Positions 8,298 through 17,925 of a stretch of 64,000 bases of DNA are shown one piece after another. Origin of the DNA: Pseudomonas sp. ML96 (lineage in GTDB: Bacteria > Pseudomonadota > Gammaproteobacteria > Pseudomonadales > Pseudomonadaceae); NCBI RefSeq assembly GCF_000761545.1, contig NZ_JPMY01000006.1, forward strand, positions 62,001 through 126,000. Direction: 5' to 3'. The notes beneath the pieces are model-generated. The model did no database searches. It was not told where the DNA came from and worked only from the letters and a program-made list of their open reading frames with translations. Made by a program: the position numbers and the translations under genes. Positions within the stretch are counted from its first letter, which is position 1; every line of letters starts with the position of its first letter.

Positions 8298-8380
8298 GCG
8301 GGTGACCCTTTCGCAACTAGGCTGGCGCCACCATAGCAACAGCCGGTGGGTGCAGAAAATAGACCTTGGTCAAGCCCGCA

Positions 8381-8653
8381 TCATTCTTCGCCGGGCAGTT
8401 GCGGCAGGGCGCGCAGGGCCTGCTCGTACCAGATGCCGTCGAACGGGCGGTCGGCGTCCAGCATGGCGTCGATCTCGTAGGCCAGGACCAGCGCCATCAG
8501 CTCGAGGATTTCCTCGCGCTCGTAGCCGACCAGGGTCAGCTTGTTGTAGACCGCCTTGGCCGCCGGCGGCTCGCCTGTTTCCAGCTGGTTCTCGATCGCC
8601 TGGATCAGGGTCGCCTCGGCAAAGGCTTCGTCGTTGTCGTCTTGCTCGCTCAT
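8381..8653 (-). CDS. Conserved acidic hypothetical protein
   Basis: A 90-residue acidic, mostly helical protein beginning MSEQDDNDEAFAEATLIQAI and containing AVYNKLTLVGYEREEILELM and ending QLPGEE. There is no signal peptide or membrane segment. The ATG at 8651-8653 is preceded by AGGAG. The pattern is conserved in Pseudomonas as an uncharacterised cytoplasmic protein, but I cannot assign a function. It is divergent from the glutathione S-transferase gene with 117 bp between them. Codon use is ordinary for the region. Confidence 0.72.
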   Translation of the reverse strand: MSEQDDNDEAFAEATLIQAIENQLETGEPPAAKAVYNKLTLVGYEREEILELMALVLAYEIDAMLDADRPFDGIWYEQALRALPQLPGEE

Positions 8654-8770
8654 ACGGGCTCCTCGGTAGTAGATCGGCAGTGTGCCACAGGCATCATTCA
8701 GCTGCCCGATGGAGCTTCCCCCAGGCGTGCCAGCAGCTATAACTGGCTTTTCCCTGCCCGGTACCGACCC

Positions 8771-9430
8771 ATGCTCAGACTTCACGGATTCGCCGTCAGC
8801 AACTACTACAACATGGTTCACCTGGCCCTGCTGGAGAAGGGGCTGGAGTTCGAGACCGCCACCGTCTACGGCTGCCAGGACGAGGACTTCCTCGCCATCA
8901 GCCCGCGCGGCAAGGTGCCGGTGCTGCAGACCGAACACGGCTATATCAGCGAGACCGGCGCCATCCTCGATTACCTGGAAGACCTCGGCCAGGGCCGCCC
9001 GCTGCTGCCGGCGGAGCCCTACGCACGTGCCCAGGTGCGGGCGCTGGCCCGGGAGATTGAGCTGTACATCGAGCTGCCGGCGCGCAGCTGCTACCCGCAG
9101 GCGTTCTTCCGCACCCCGGTGGATGCGGCGATCCGCGACAAGGCTCGCGCCGAGCTGCAGGCCGGCATCGCCGCGCTCAAGCGCCACGGGCGCTTCGCTC
9201 CCTATGTGGCCGGCGAGCAGTTCAGCATCGCCGACCTGTACTTCCTCTACAGCATCGACCTGGCCGCGGCGGTGGCGCAGCAGGTGTTCGACTTCGACCT
9301 GCTGGCGGAACTACCCGCCGCCCGCGCGCTGCTGCAGCGCCTGCAGCAGAACCCGCACGTGCAGATGATCGCCGCACAGAAAGAAGCCGGCATGGCCGGC
9401 TTCATGGCGTTCCTCAAGAGCAAGGCCTGA
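8771..9430 (+). CDS. Glutathione S-transferase family protein
   Basis: A 219-residue protein. Residues 1-80 form the thioredoxin-like domain, with MLRLHGFAVSNYYNMVHLAL at the start and the glutathione-binding stretch GKVPVLQTEHGYISETGAIL. The all-alpha C-terminal domain contains GEQFSIADLYFLYSIDLAAA, the N-capping-box and hydrophobic-staple region. Ser10 or Asn11 in the first turn could serve as the activating residue. The gene converges on the acetyltransferase gene with one base between stops. The substrate is unknown: detoxification or maleylpyruvate-type isomerisation are both possible in this fold. Confidence 0.86.
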   Translation: MLRLHGFAVSNYYNMVHLALLEKGLEFETATVYGCQDEDFLAISPRGKVPVLQTEHGYISETGAILDYLEDLGQGRPLLPAEPYARAQVRALAREIELYIELPARSCYPQAFFRTPVDAAIRDKARAELQAGIAALKRHGRFAPYVAGEQFSIADLYFLYSIDLAAAVAQQVFDFDLLAELPAARALLQRLQQNPHVQMIAAQKEAGMAGFMAFLKSKA

Positions 9431-9431
9431 G

Positions 9432-9911
9432 TCAGGGCGCGGCGAAGTCCAGTAGCGCCTGGCCGGTCAGGCGATAGGTGGTCCACTCGTCCTGCGGGCG
9501 GGCGCCGAAGGACTGGTAGAAGTCGATGGCGGGTGTGTTCCAGTCCAGCACCGACCACTCGAAGCGGCCGCAGCCGCGCTGCACGGCGATGCGCGCCAGG
9601 TGTTGCAGCAGCGCCTTGCCGGCACCGCAGCCGCGGGCCTCGGGGCTGACGTAGAGGTCTTCCAGGTACAGGCCGTGCTTGCCCAGCCAGGTGGAGTAGT
9701 TGAAGAAGTACACGGCGTAGCCGATCGGTACGCCGTCCTGCTCGCAGATCAGCGCATGGCTGCTGCTATCGGCGCCGAACAGGCTGTCGCGCAGGCCGGC
9801 GGCGTCGGTCTTCACCTCGTGCTCGGCCTTCTCGTAGATGGCCAGGTCGATGATGAAGCGCAGGATCAGTTCAGCGTCGTCGGCGTGGGCGGGGCGGATG
9901 TGCAGGGACAT
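9432..9911 (-). CDS. GNAT-family N-acetyltransferase
   Basis: A 159-residue GCN5-related acetyltransferase that would transfer acetyl from acetyl-CoA to an amine. The start MSLHIRPAHADDAELILRF at 9911 is preferred because an in-frame extension upstream has no family similarity. Motif A is LYLEDLYVSPEARGCGAGKA, with the R-G-x-G-x-A pyrophosphate-binding loop near residues 99-104. Motif B is RFEWSVLDWNTPAIDFYQSF. This resembles diamine N-acetyltransferase-like (SpeG/SSAT-type) proteins, but the substrate is not determined. A small membrane-protein gene follows 20 bp upstream on the same strand. Confidence 0.87.
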   Translation of the reverse strand: MSLHIRPAHADDAELILRFIIDLAIYEKAEHEVKTDAAGLRDSLFGADSSSHALICEQDGVPIGYAVYFFNYSTWLGKHGLYLEDLYVSPEARGCGAGKALLQHLARIAVQRGCGRFEWSVLDWNTPAIDFYQSFGARPQDEWTTYRLTGQALLDFAAP

Positions 9912-9931
9912 GGCAATACTCGTTGCAGGGT

Positions 9932-10174
9932 TCAGCCGTAGGTAAAGACCAGTACTGCCAGTGGCAGGACGACGATCAGGCAAAAGCCGAAGGCGCCGAC
10001 CCAGCTGCTGCGTGGGCCCATCGGGTCGGCTACGCGCAGCGGCAGGCGCGGATAGCGGCCCAGGGTCAGCAGGCGTAGCGCCAGCCAGCCGGCGCCATAG
10101 AAGAGATAGCTGACGACTATCTCCAGGACGAATTCGCCGACGAAGAGCAGGCCGCGCAACAGCAGTTCTAACAT
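9932..10174 (-). CDS. Small two-helix membrane protein
   Basis: An 80-residue protein with hydrophobic segments at residues 6-37 (LRGLLFVGEFVLEIVVSYLF) and 60-78 (AFGFCLIVVLPLAVLVFTYG), separated by the basic loop LTLGRYPRLPLRV. AAGGA lies about 6 bp before the ATG at 10172-10174. The gene is between argH and the acetyltransferase on the same strand, 27 bp downstream of the argH stop, and could be read with them. The family is an uncharacterised membrane protein common in Pseudomonas. Confidence 0.7.
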   Translation of the reverse strand: MLELLLRGLLFVGEFVLEIVVSYLFYGAGWLALRLLTLGRYPRLPLRVADPMGPRSSWVGAFGFCLIVVLPLAVLVFTYG

Positions 10175-10201
10175 GGGAAATCCTTTTCCCTTGGCGGGTG
10201 A

Positions 10202-11596
10202 TCAGCGTGTCGCCAGCAGTTCCTTGCCGCGGGCCACGGCGGCGCGGACCTGGTTCGGTGCGGTGCCGCCGATATGGTCGCGGGCGCCGACCGAGCCTTC
10301 CAGGGTCAGCACGGCGAACACGTCGTCGGTGATCTGCTCGCTGAACTGGCGCAGCTCGTCGAGGCTCATCTCGGCCAGGTCCTTGCCGCTCTGCACGCCG
10401 TACTTCACGGCGTGGCCGACGATCTCGTGGCAGTCGCGGAAGGGCAGGCCCTTGCGTACCAGGTAGTCGGCCAGGTCGGTGGCGGTGGAGAAGCCGCTGC
10501 GGGCCGCCTCGCGCATGATCTCGCGCTTGGGCTTGATCGCCGGAACCATGTCGGCGAAGGCGCGCAGGCTGTCGCGCAGGGTGTCGGCGGCGTCGAACAG
10601 CGGCTCTTTGTCTTCCTGGTTGTCCTTGTTGTAGGCCAGCGGCTGGCCCTTCATCAGGGTCAGCAGGCCCATCAGCGCGCCGAACACGCGGCCGGATTTG
10701 CCCCGTACCAGCTCCGGCACGTCCGGGTTCTTCTTCTGCGGCATGATCGAGGAGCCGGTGCAGAAGCGGTCAGGCAGGTCGATGAACTGGAACTGCGCGG
10801 AGGTCCACAGCACCAGCTCTTCGGAGAAGCGCGACAGGTGCATCATCGCCAGGGAGGCGGCGGCGCAGAATTCGATGGCGAAGTCACGATCCGACACGCC
10901 GTCCAGCGAGTTGCCGCCAACAGCGTCGAAACCGAGCAGTTCGGCGGTGATCTCGCGGGCAATCGGATAGGTGGTGCCGGCCAGTGCGGCCGAGCCCAGG
11001 GGCATGCGATTCACGCGCTTGCGGCAGTCGACCAGGCGCTCGTGGTCGCGGGTCAGCATCTCGAACCAGGCCAAAAGGTGATGGCCGAAGGTCACCGGCT
11101 GCGCGGTCTGCAGGTGGGTGAAGCCGGGCATGATGGTGTCGGCTTCGGCCTCGGCCAGGCCGAGCAGGCCCTGCTGCAGGCGGGTGATTTCGGCGAGGAT
11201 CAGGTCGATCTCGTCACGCAGCCACAGGCGGATATCGGTGGCGACCTGGTCGTTACGCGAGCGCCCGGTGTGCAGTTTCTTGCCGGTGACGCCGATGCGG
11301 TCGGTCAGACGCGCCTCGATGTTCATGTGCACGTCTTCCAGGTCGACACGCCAGTCGAAGCTGCCGGCTTCGATCTCGGCCTGGATTTCCTTCAGTCCGG
11401 CCGCGATGGCATCGCGCTCGTCCGCGGTCAGTACGCCGACCTTGGCCAGCATGGTGGCGTGGGCGATGGAACCCATGATGTCGTGGCGATACAGGCGCTT
11501 GTCGAAGTCGACGGAGGCGGTGAAGCGGGCGACAAAGGCGTCGACTGGCTCGCTGAAGCGGCCGCCCCAGGACTGGTTGGTTTTTTCGCTGCTCAT
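10202..11596 (-). CDS. argH: Argininosuccinate lyase
   Basis: ArgH splits argininosuccinate into arginine and fumarate, the last step of arginine synthesis, as a cytoplasmic homotetramer. The 464-residue protein is full length. It starts [20 protein letters not shown] and carries the fumarase/aspartase superfamily signature [12 protein letters not shown] near residue 282, whose serine lies in the flexible catalytic loop. The motifs [13 protein letters not shown] and TPGFTHLQ-like [18 protein letters not shown] supply other active-site residues. It is divergent from algZ across 210 bp, the conserved arrangement argH-algZR in Pseudomonas. Confidence 0.98.
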   Translation of the reverse strand: MSSEKTNQSWGGRFSEPVDAFVARFTASVDFDKRLYRHDIMGSIAHATMLAKVGVLTADERDAIAAGLKEIQAEIEAGSFDWRVDLEDVHMNIEARLTDRIGVTGKKLHTGRSRNDQVATDIRLWLRDEIDLILAEITRLQQGLLGLAEAEADTIMPGFTHLQTAQPVTFGHHLLAWFEMLTRDHERLVDCRKRVNRMPLGSAALAGTTYPIAREITAELLGFDAVGGNSLDGVSDRDFAIEFCAAASLAMMHLSRFSEELVLWTSAQFQFIDLPDRFCTGSSIMPQKKNPDVPELVRGKSGRVFGALMGLLTLMKGQPLAYNKDNQEDKEPLFDAADTLRDSLRAFADMVPAIKPKREIMREAARSGFSTATDLADYLVRKGLPFRDCHEIVGHAVKYGVQSGKDLAEMSLDELRQFSEQITDDVFAVLTLEGSVGARDHIGGTAPNQVRAAVARGKELLATR

Positions 11597-11806
11597 GGCT
11601 GGACTCGTGGCAGGGCAGGCGCGGCGGGCACCTGCGGAACGGACAAAGTGTGCCGATAATAACAGCCTTGCCGGGAAAACCGAGGCCGCGCCGATCTGCC
11701 GGGTGCGTCACAGTTTTCACCGGCCGGTGGCATTTGGGCGCCCGTTTTGGCCCGGCCGGAGCGCTCTGGCTTGCCGCCCGGGGGCGCACACAAGGAAACT
11801 GCGCGG

Positions 11807-12889
11807 ATGAAAATCCACTGGTTCAACAAGGGCCGCGTGCTGGCCCAGGGCGACGATTTCTTCATTCCGGAACTGTGCGAGCCCGAGGCTCTGCTCAGCC
11901 TGGTGCTGCTGGCCGAGCTGCTGGTGCTGGTGCTGGTATTGGCCGAGCCGATGCTGCCGGGCTTCAACTGGGTGCGCCTGGCGCTGACCTCGTTGTTCGT
12001 GCAGTGGATCGTGCTGCTCTCGGCGGCGCTGCTGTGCCGCTTGCGCCCGCTGCTGGCGCGGCTACGCGCGGCCCTGGCCGGTACCCTGTGCTGCGCCCTG
12101 GTGATCGGCCTGACCTTGGCCTGCACGGCGGTGGCCGACTATTACGAGCTGGGCGGGCCGCTGCCGCGCAGTGGCGAGGTCAACCTGTACCTGCGCCATG
12201 CGCTGATCAGCCTGATCATGTCGGCGCTGCTGCTGCGCTATTTCTATCTGCAGAGCCAGTGGCGCCGGCAGCAGCAGGCCGAGCTCAAGGCGCGCATCGA
12301 GTCGCTGCAGGCGCGCATCCGCCCGCATTTCCTGTTCAACAGCCTGAACAGCATCGCCAGCCTGGTGGCGATCGACCCGTACAAGGCCGAGCAGGCGGTG
12401 CTCGATCTCTCCGACCTGTTCCGAGCCAGCCTGGCCAAGCCCGGCACCCTGGTGCCCTGGGCCGATGAACTGGAACTGGCCAAGCGATATCTGTCGATCG
12501 AGCACTACCGGCTCGGCGAACGTCTACAGTTGGATTGGCAGGTGGAAAACGTGCCGACGGATTTGCCGATCCCTCAGCTGACCTTGCAGCCGCTGCTGGA
12601 GAATGCCCTGATCTATGGCATCCAGCCGCGCATCGAGGGCGGCCTGGTGCGAATCGAGGCGGATTACCAGGACGGGGTGTTCCAGCTCTGCGTGAGCAAT
12701 CCCTATCAGGAAAGCGCCGAACAGCAACCGTCGCGCGGTACCCACCAGGCCCTGGTGAATATCGACGCGCGTCTGGCGGCACTTTTCGGCCCCGGCGCGA
12801 GTCTCAGCGTGGACCGCCGTGACGGACGCCACTTCACCTGTCTACGCTATCCTTGTTCGAGACTCATGCAGGAAGCCCGAGCAATATGA
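11807..12889 (+). CDS. algZ: Sensor histidine kinase AlgZ (FimS)
   Basis: A 360-residue LytS-type kinase, partner of AlgR, that controls alginate, twitching motility and virulence in P. aeruginosa. Residues about 28-145 contain four to five membrane helices (LLSLVLLAELLVLVLVLAEP onward) with no periplasmic sensor domain. The kinase domain has the atypical H-box RIRPHFLFNSLNSIASLV, with the phospho-acceptor at about His174, and a recognisable N-box PLLENALIYGI. Classical G-boxes are poorly conserved, as known for this family. The ATG at 11807 is preferred to an in-frame upstream start. The stop overlaps the algR start (ATGA), implying coupled translation. Confidence 0.95.
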   Translation: MKIHWFNKGRVLAQGDDFFIPELCEPEALLSLVLLAELLVLVLVLAEPMLPGFNWVRLALTSLFVQWIVLLSAALLCRLRPLLARLRAALAGTLCCALVIGLTLACTAVADYYELGGPLPRSGEVNLYLRHALISLIMSALLLRYFYLQSQWRRQQQAELKARIESLQARIRPHFLFNSLNSIASLVAIDPYKAEQAVLDLSDLFRASLAKPGTLVPWADELELAKRYLSIEHYRLGERLQLDWQVENVPTDLPIPQLTLQPLLENALIYGIQPRIEGGLVRIEADYQDGVFQLCVSNPYQESAEQQPSRGTHQALVNIDARLAALFGPGASLSVDRRDGRHFTCLRYPCSRLMQEARAI

Positions 12890-13635
12890 ATGTGCTGATC
12901 GTCGATGACGAACCCCTTGCCCGCGAGCGCCTGACCCGTATGGTCGGCGAACTCGAGGGTTATCGTGTCCTCGAGCCCTCGGCCAGCAACGGCGAAGAGG
13001 CGCTAGCGCTGATCGACAGCCTGCGCCCCGACGTGGTCCTGCTGGATATCCGCATGCCTGGCCTCGATGGCCTGCAGGTCGCCGCCAAGTTGTGCGAGCG
13101 CGAGGCGCCGCCGGCGGTGATCTTCTGCACCGCGCATGACGAGTTCGCCCTGGAGGCCTTCGACGTCAGCGCCGTCGGCTACCTGGTCAAACCGGTGCGC
13201 CCCGAGGCGCTGGCCGCGGCGTTGAAGAAGGCCGAACGGCCGAACCGCGTACAGCTTGCCGCGCTCACTCGCCCAGCCACGCCGGGCAATGGTGCCGGCC
13301 CGCGCAGCCATATCAGCGCGCGCACCCGCAAGGGCATCGAGCTGATTCCGCTGGAGCAGGTGATCTTCTTCATCGCCGACCACAAGTACGTGACCCTGCG
13401 CCACGAGGGTGGCGAGGTGCTGCTCGACGAGCCGCTGAAGGCGCTGGAGGACGAGTTCGGTGAGCGTTTCGTGCGTATCCACCGCAACGCCCTGGTCGCC
13501 CGCGAGCGCATCGAGCGCCTGCAGCGTACGCCGCTAGGACACTTCCAGCTCTACCTCAAGGGCCTGGGGCCGGACGCGCTGACCGTCAGCCGTCGTCACG
13601 TGGCCGGCGTGCGCAAGCTGATGCACAGCCTGTGA
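12886..13635 (+). CDS. algR: LytTR response regulator AlgR
   Basis: A 249-residue two-component regulator. The receiver domain (1-120) has the acidic pocket DDEP at residues 7-10, the phosphorylation site Asp54 in VVLLDIRMPGLDG and the lysine in GYLVKPVRPE. The LytTR DNA-binding domain (about 145-245) contains ISARTRKGIELIPLEQVIFF and VRIHRNALVARERIERLQR. In P. aeruginosa AlgR activates algD, fimU-pilVWXY1Y2E and other virulence genes. The ATG overlaps the algZ stop by 4 bases. HemC begins 93 bp downstream, as in other Pseudomonas genomes. Confidence 0.97.
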   Translation: MNVLIVDDEPLARERLTRMVGELEGYRVLEPSASNGEEALALIDSLRPDVVLLDIRMPGLDGLQVAAKLCEREAPPAVIFCTAHDEFALEAFDVSAVGYLVKPVRPEALAAALKKAERPNRVQLAALTRPATPGNGAGPRSHISARTRKGIELIPLEQVIFFIADHKYVTLRHEGGEVLLDEPLKALEDEFGERFVRIHRNALVARERIERLQRTPLGHFQLYLKGLGPDALTVSRRHVAGVRKLMHSL

Positions 13636-13728
13636 CACCGGCGCGGTGCAGCCTGCGGCGATAGTGCCTGCGGGCTTGCGCCGACCATCCTGCTATCATC
13701 GCCGGCAGTTCGTCTTCTGGAATTGCCC

Positions 13729-14649
13729 ATGTCCCGCGAAATCCGCATCGCCACCCGTAAGAGCGCCCTGGCCCTGTGGCAGGCCGAGTACGTCAAGGCC
13801 CGTCTGGAACAGACCCACCCTGGCCTCAAGGTCAGCCTGGTGCCCATGGTCAGCCGTGGCGACAAGCTACTCGACGCGCCCCTGGCGAAAATCGGCGGCA
13901 AGGGCTTGTTCGTCAAGGAACTGGAAACCGCCCTGCTGGAAAACGAGGCCGACATCGCCGTGCACTCCATGAAGGACGTGCCGATGGACTTCCCCGAGGG
14001 CCTCGGCCTGTTCTGCATCTGCGAGCGCGAAGACCCACGTGATGCTTTCGTCTCCAACACCTATGCGAGCCTGGACGAGCTGCCGGCCGGCAGCGTGGTC
14101 GGCACCTCCAGCCTGCGCCGCCAGGCCCAGCTGCTGGCGCGCCGCCCGGACCTGAAAATCCAGTTCCTGCGCGGCAACGTCAACACGCGCCTGGCCAAGC
14201 TGGATGCCGGCGAGTACGACGCCATCATCCTCGCCGCCGCCGGCCTGATCCGCCTCGGCTTCGAGGAACGTATCCGTTCCTCGATCAGTGTCGAGGACAG
14301 CCTGCCGGCTGGTGGCCAGGGTGCGGTGGGCATCGAATGCCGCACCGCCGATGCCGAGATCCACGCCCTGCTGGCGCCGCTGCACCATGCCGAAACGGCC
14401 GGGCGTGTCACCGCCGAGCGTGCGCTGAACAAGCGCCTCAACGGCGGCTGCCAGGTACCGATTGCCTGCTACGCGTTGCTCGAAGGCGAGCAGCTGTGGC
14501 TGCGCGGTCTGGTCGGCCAGCCGGACGGCGGTGTGCTGCTGCGCGCCGAGAGCCGTGGGCGCGACGCCGAGGCACTGGGCGTGCAGGTGGCCGAGCAACT
14601 GCTGGCCCAGGGCGCCGAGGCCATCCTCAAGGCGGTATACGGCGAGTGA
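13729..14649 (+). CDS. hemC: Hydroxymethylbilane synthase (porphobilinogen deaminase)
   Basis: HemC joins four porphobilinogen units into hydroxymethylbilane in haem synthesis. The 306-residue protein begins [20 protein letters not shown], a typical start, so the ATG at 13729 is preferred to a TTG two codons upstream. Visible hallmarks are [20 protein letters not shown] with the catalytic aspartate region, [11 protein letters not shown] and [12 protein letters not shown]. Near residue 245 is [17 protein letters not shown], where the cysteine binds the dipyrromethane cofactor. The stop overlaps the hemD GTG start (GTGA), so translation of the two is probably coupled. Confidence 0.98.
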   Translation: MSREIRIATRKSALALWQAEYVKARLEQTHPGLKVSLVPMVSRGDKLLDAPLAKIGGKGLFVKELETALLENEADIAVHSMKDVPMDFPEGLGLFCICEREDPRDAFVSNTYASLDELPAGSVVGTSSLRRQAQLLARRPDLKIQFLRGNVNTRLAKLDAGEYDAIILAAAGLIRLGFEERIRSSISVEDSLPAGGQGAVGIECRTADAEIHALLAPLHHAETAGRVTAERALNKRLNGGCQVPIACYALLEGEQLWLRGLVGQPDGGVLLRAESRGRDAEALGVQVAEQLLAQGAEAILKAVYGE

Positions 14650-15434
14650 CGGGCTGGCGCCTGCTGCTGACCCGCCCCGCCGCCGAGTGCGCGGCGCTGG
14701 CCGCCACGCTGGCCGAGGCCGGCGTGTTCAGCAGCAGCCTGCCGCTGCTGGAGACCGAGGCGTTGGCCGAGACGCCCGCGCAGCGCGCCACCATTCTCGA
14801 TTTGCAGCGCTACTGCGCGGTGATCGTGGTCAGCAAGCCGGCGGCGCGCCTGGGCCTCGACCTGCTCGCCCGCCATTGCGCGCAGCCACCGGCCGGCCCG
14901 CGCTGGTTCAGTGTCGGCGCCGCCACCGCGCAGGTGCTCGATCAGTATCTGCAGCCACATGGCCTGCAGGCCAGCTGCCCGAGCCTGGGCGATGACAGCG
15001 AGGCCCTGCTGGCCCTGGCCGAGCTCGATCAGGCGTTGCAAGTGCCGAACCCGCGAGTGCTGATCATGCGCGGCGAGGGCGGTCGCGAACTGATCGCCGA
15101 AACCCTGCGCCAGCGTGGCGCGGCGGTGGACTATCTGGAACTCTATCGGCGCGTGCGCCCTCAATACCCTGCCGGTACGCTGCAGCGGTTGGTCGCTGCG
15201 GAGCGTATCAACGCCCTGCTGGTGAGCAGCGCCCAGGGCCTGGACAACCTCCGCCAGTTGGCCGCCGATGCCTGGGCGGAGCTGGCTCGGCTACCCTTGC
15301 TGGTGCCCAGCCCGCGAGTGGCCGAACTGGCTCGTGCGGCCGGCGCCCGGCAGGTGATCGATTGTCGCGGCGCCAGCGCTGCGGCTGTTCTGACGGCCTT
15401 GCGCGCCCAACCGGCGCCGGCCTCTGATGGATAA
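14646..15434 (+). CDS. hemD: Uroporphyrinogen-III synthase
   Basis: HemD cyclises hydroxymethylbilane with inversion of ring D to give uroporphyrinogen III. The 262-residue protein starts at GTG 14646, overlapping the hemC stop, and begins with [20 protein letters not shown]. The family is poorly conserved, but [49 protein letters not shown] [20 protein letters not shown] and [10 protein letters not shown] form the expected two-lobed pattern. Its position directly between hemC and hemX supports the call. Confidence 0.93.
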   Translation: MTGWRLLLTRPAAECAALAATLAEAGVFSSSLPLLETEALAETPAQRATILDLQRYCAVIVVSKPAARLGLDLLARHCAQPPAGPRWFSVGAATAQVLDQYLQPHGLQASCPSLGDDSEALLALAELDQALQVPNPRVLIMRGEGGRELIAETLRQRGAAVDYLELYRRVRPQYPAGTLQRLVAAERINALLVSSAQGLDNLRQLAADAWAELARLPLLVPSPRVAELARAAGARQVIDCRGASAAAVLTALRAQPAPASDG

Positions 15435-15444
15435 GGAAGGACTC

Positions 15445-16575
15445 GTGAGCGAAACCACCCCGCAGATCAGCGAACAGACTCCGCAACTTGCCGCCGACCA
15501 GCCGCCGCAGGCGGTCGCGCCCAAAGCCAAGGGTCGTGGTCCGGCCTGGCTGGCCTTGCTGGTCGGCCTGGCTGCCCTCGGTGCCGGTGGCTGGAGTGCC
15601 TGGCAGCTGCATCAGCAGCAGGGCCAGGCGGCGCAGCAATTGGCGCAGTTCCAGCAGGCCGGTGAAGCCGCTCAGGCACGGGTCAAGGCCAGTGAAGATC
15701 ATGTGGCCAAGCGTCTGGCCGGCCTGCCCACGGCGGACGAGCTGGCCACCCAGCGCGACCTGCTGGTAAGCCTACAGGGCGAGCAGCAGCGCCTGGCCCA
15801 GAGCCTCTCCGGCCTGCTCGGCAAGAGCCGCGAGGACTGGCGCCTGGCCGAGGCCGAGCACCTGCTGCGCCTGGCCATGCTGCGCCTGACCGCTCTGCAG
15901 GACGTGGACAGCGCCATCGCCCTGGTACAGGGTGCCGACGACATCCTGCGCGCGCAGAACGACCCCCAGGCCTTTGCTGCTCGCGGTGAGCTGATCAAGG
16001 TGCTGGAGGAGCTGCGCGGCATGCCGCAGATCGATCGCAGCGGCCTGTTCCTGCAACTGGCCGCGCTGCGTGGCCAGGTCGCCCAGCTGCAGATGCTGGC
16101 ACCCGAATACATCCTCCCGGTCGAAGTGCCGAGCACGGTCAGCGCCAGCGACAGCAGCCGCTGGGACACGCTCTGGCAGGAGCTGTCGCGCTATGTGCGC
16201 ATCGACCTGCACGCCGACCAGGACGTGCGCCCGCAACTGGCCGGGCAGAGCCTGGCACAGGTGCGCCTGACCCTGGCGCTGGCACTGGAGCAAGCCCAGT
16301 GGGGCGCGTTGAATGGCGAGCAGGAGGTCTACCGCCAGGCGCTAGCCTCTGCCAGCGAGGTGCTCGACAGCTACTTCGACCGCGACAACCAGGCCGTGCA
16401 GGCCCTGCAAAAACGCGTGGCCGAACTGTCCGGTCAATCGGTTTCCACCCAGCTGCCCAAGCTGGATAACGCCCTCAATACCCTGCAGGCCTACCTCAAG
16501 CGCCGCGAGGCTGCCGAGCTGCTGCCCGAAACCGAGGAACCGGCTGCCGAGGCGATCGAGGAGGGCGGGCAATGA
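15445..16575 (+). CDS. hemX: HemX-like membrane protein of the hem operon
   Basis: A 376-residue protein often annotated as uroporphyrinogen-III C-methyltransferase, although it has no SAM-dependent methyltransferase motifs. It has a cytoplasmic N-terminal tail, one membrane helix near residues 31-50 (AWLALLVGLAALGAGGWSAW) and a long, mostly helical periplasmic part rich in Gln and Leu. The GTG at 15445 is preferred because AAGGAAGG lies 5 bp upstream; an in-frame ATG at 15427 overlapping hemD is possible. The role in haem synthesis is inferred only from the operon. The stop overlaps the hemY ATG. Confidence 0.88.
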   Translation: MSETTPQISEQTPQLAADQPPQAVAPKAKGRGPAWLALLVGLAALGAGGWSAWQLHQQQGQAAQQLAQFQQAGEAAQARVKASEDHVAKRLAGLPTADELATQRDLLVSLQGEQQRLAQSLSGLLGKSREDWRLAEAEHLLRLAMLRLTALQDVDSAIALVQGADDILRAQNDPQAFAARGELIKVLEELRGMPQIDRSGLFLQLAALRGQVAQLQMLAPEYILPVEVPSTVSASDSSRWDTLWQELSRYVRIDLHADQDVRPQLAGQSLAQVRLTLALALEQAQWGALNGEQEVYRQALASASEVLDSYFDRDNQAVQALQKRVAELSGQSVSTQLPKLDNALNTLQAYLKRREAAELLPETEEPAAEAIEEGGQ

Positions 16576-17804
16576 TCCGTGCCGTCCTGCTCCTGATACT
16601 GGTGGCTGCTGGCGCCACCGCGCTGGGCCTGGCCGTCGCCGAGCACAGCGGCTATGTGCTGATCGCCTGGAAGGGCCTGCGCTACGAGTCCAGCCTGTGG
16701 GTGTTCCTGCTGATCATCGCTGCGGCCTGGCTGTTGTTCATCGGCCTGCGCTGGTTGCTGCGCCTGCTGCTGGTGTCCGGTGGCCTGCTCAATCCCTGGT
16801 CGCGCCGTCAGCGTGGCCGGCGCCAGCAACTGGCGGCCGAGAAGGGCCTGCTGGACCTGATCGAGGGGCGCTGGGAGCGCGCCGAGCGGCATCTCGCGCT
16901 GGCCGCCGAAGGCGAGAGCCAGCCACTGATGTACTACCTGGGCGCGGCCCGTGCGGCCTACAAGCAGGGCCGCGTGGAGCAGGGCGAGGCACTGCTGGAG
17001 AAAGCGTTGCAGCGCCAGCCCCAGGCCGAACTGGCGGTGGCCCTGGCGCATGCCGAGCTGCAGCGCGAATACGGTGACCTGGCCGGTGCGCAAGAAACCC
17101 TGCAGGCCATGCACGAGCGTCATCCACGCCATCACCTGGTGCTCGACCAGCTGCAGCGCACGCTGGCCGAACGCGGCGACTGGGCGGCGCTGCTCGAACT
17201 GCTGCCGGAGCTGCGCAAGGCTCGCGTGCTGGAGGGTGAGGCACTGGCCGAGCTGGAGCGCCGGGTGTGGATCGCCCGCCTGCAGCACACTGGCGAGCAG
17301 GGGCTGAACCAAGGCGAGATGGCCCTGCAGCCGCTGAGCAATGCTTGGCAGCAGCTGTCTTCTGCACAGCGCCAGGATGTCGAATTGCTGCTCGCCTATG
17401 CCGGCCAGCTGCGCACCCTGGGGGCTCAAGAAGAGGCCGAGGAAGTGCTGCGCAAGGCGCTCAAGCAGGGTTACGACCAGCGTCTGATTCGTCTCTACGG
17501 CCAGCTGCGCGGACGCGATCCGGCGCGCCAGCTGCAGACCGCCGAAGGCCTGCTCAAGGAGCATCCGCAGGACCCGCAGCTGCTGCTGTCACTCGGTCGC
17601 CTGTGCCTGCAGAACGGATTGTGGGGCAAGGCGCGCGAGTACTTCGAGATCAGCCTGGACTTCTCTCGCAGCGCCGAAACCTACGCCGAGCTGGCCCGTC
17701 TGCTGGCCAGCCAGGGCGAGGTAGAGGCGAGCAATCGCCTGCTGCTGCAACTGCTGGAGGTACAGGGCCAGCAGCTGCCGGCATTGCCGCAACCCGGCCG
17801 CTAG
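16572..17804 (+). CDS. hemY: HemY-type TPR membrane protein
   Basis: A 410-residue inner-membrane protein. Two membrane helices at residues about 4-20 and 40-68 form the HemY_N domain (RYESSLWVFLLIIAAAWLLF, with ITxRGYVLIAW-like HSGYVLIAWKGL). The rest is a chain of TPR-like repeats (YLGAARAAYKQGRVEQGEAL; LGRLCLQNGLWGKAREYFEI). This is the proteobacterial HemY, not the coproporphyrinogen oxidase of the same name. Its role in haem synthesis is unclear. The ATG overlaps the hemX stop. A 7-bp stem without a T-tract at 17829-17853 follows the gene. Confidence 0.9.
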   Translation: MIRAVLLLILVAAGATALGLAVAEHSGYVLIAWKGLRYESSLWVFLLIIAAAWLLFIGLRWLLRLLLVSGGLLNPWSRRQRGRRQQLAAEKGLLDLIEGRWERAERHLALAAEGESQPLMYYLGAARAAYKQGRVEQGEALLEKALQRQPQAELAVALAHAELQREYGDLAGAQETLQAMHERHPRHHLVLDQLQRTLAERGDWAALLELLPELRKARVLEGEALAELERRVWIARLQHTGEQGLNQGEMALQPLSNAWQQLSSAQRQDVELLLAYAGQLRTLGAQEEAEEVLRKALKQGYDQRLIRLYGQLRGRDPARQLQTAEGLLKEHPQDPQLLLSLGRLCLQNGLWGKAREYFEISLDFSRSAETYAELARLLASQGEVEASNRLLLQLLEVQGQQLPALPQPGR

Positions 17805-17925
17805 CCGGTCCTCGCCGGCCTGACGTGCGGCGCCCTGTCGCTGACGGGGCGCCTGCCACTGCCTTGAAAGGCCGGCCGGCTTTCCTCTACCGTAGGCGCC
17901 TTTCTAGCCCCGCATCGGAGTTCCC

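Noticed and set aside
10274..11659. A 461-codon plus-strand open frame
   Set aside because: It is antisense to argH and has no family features.
14337..14645. In-frame extension of hemD upstream into hemC
   Set aside because: The extension is translated in another frame of the conserved HemC C-terminus; the GTG overlapping the hemC stop gives a normal HemD length.
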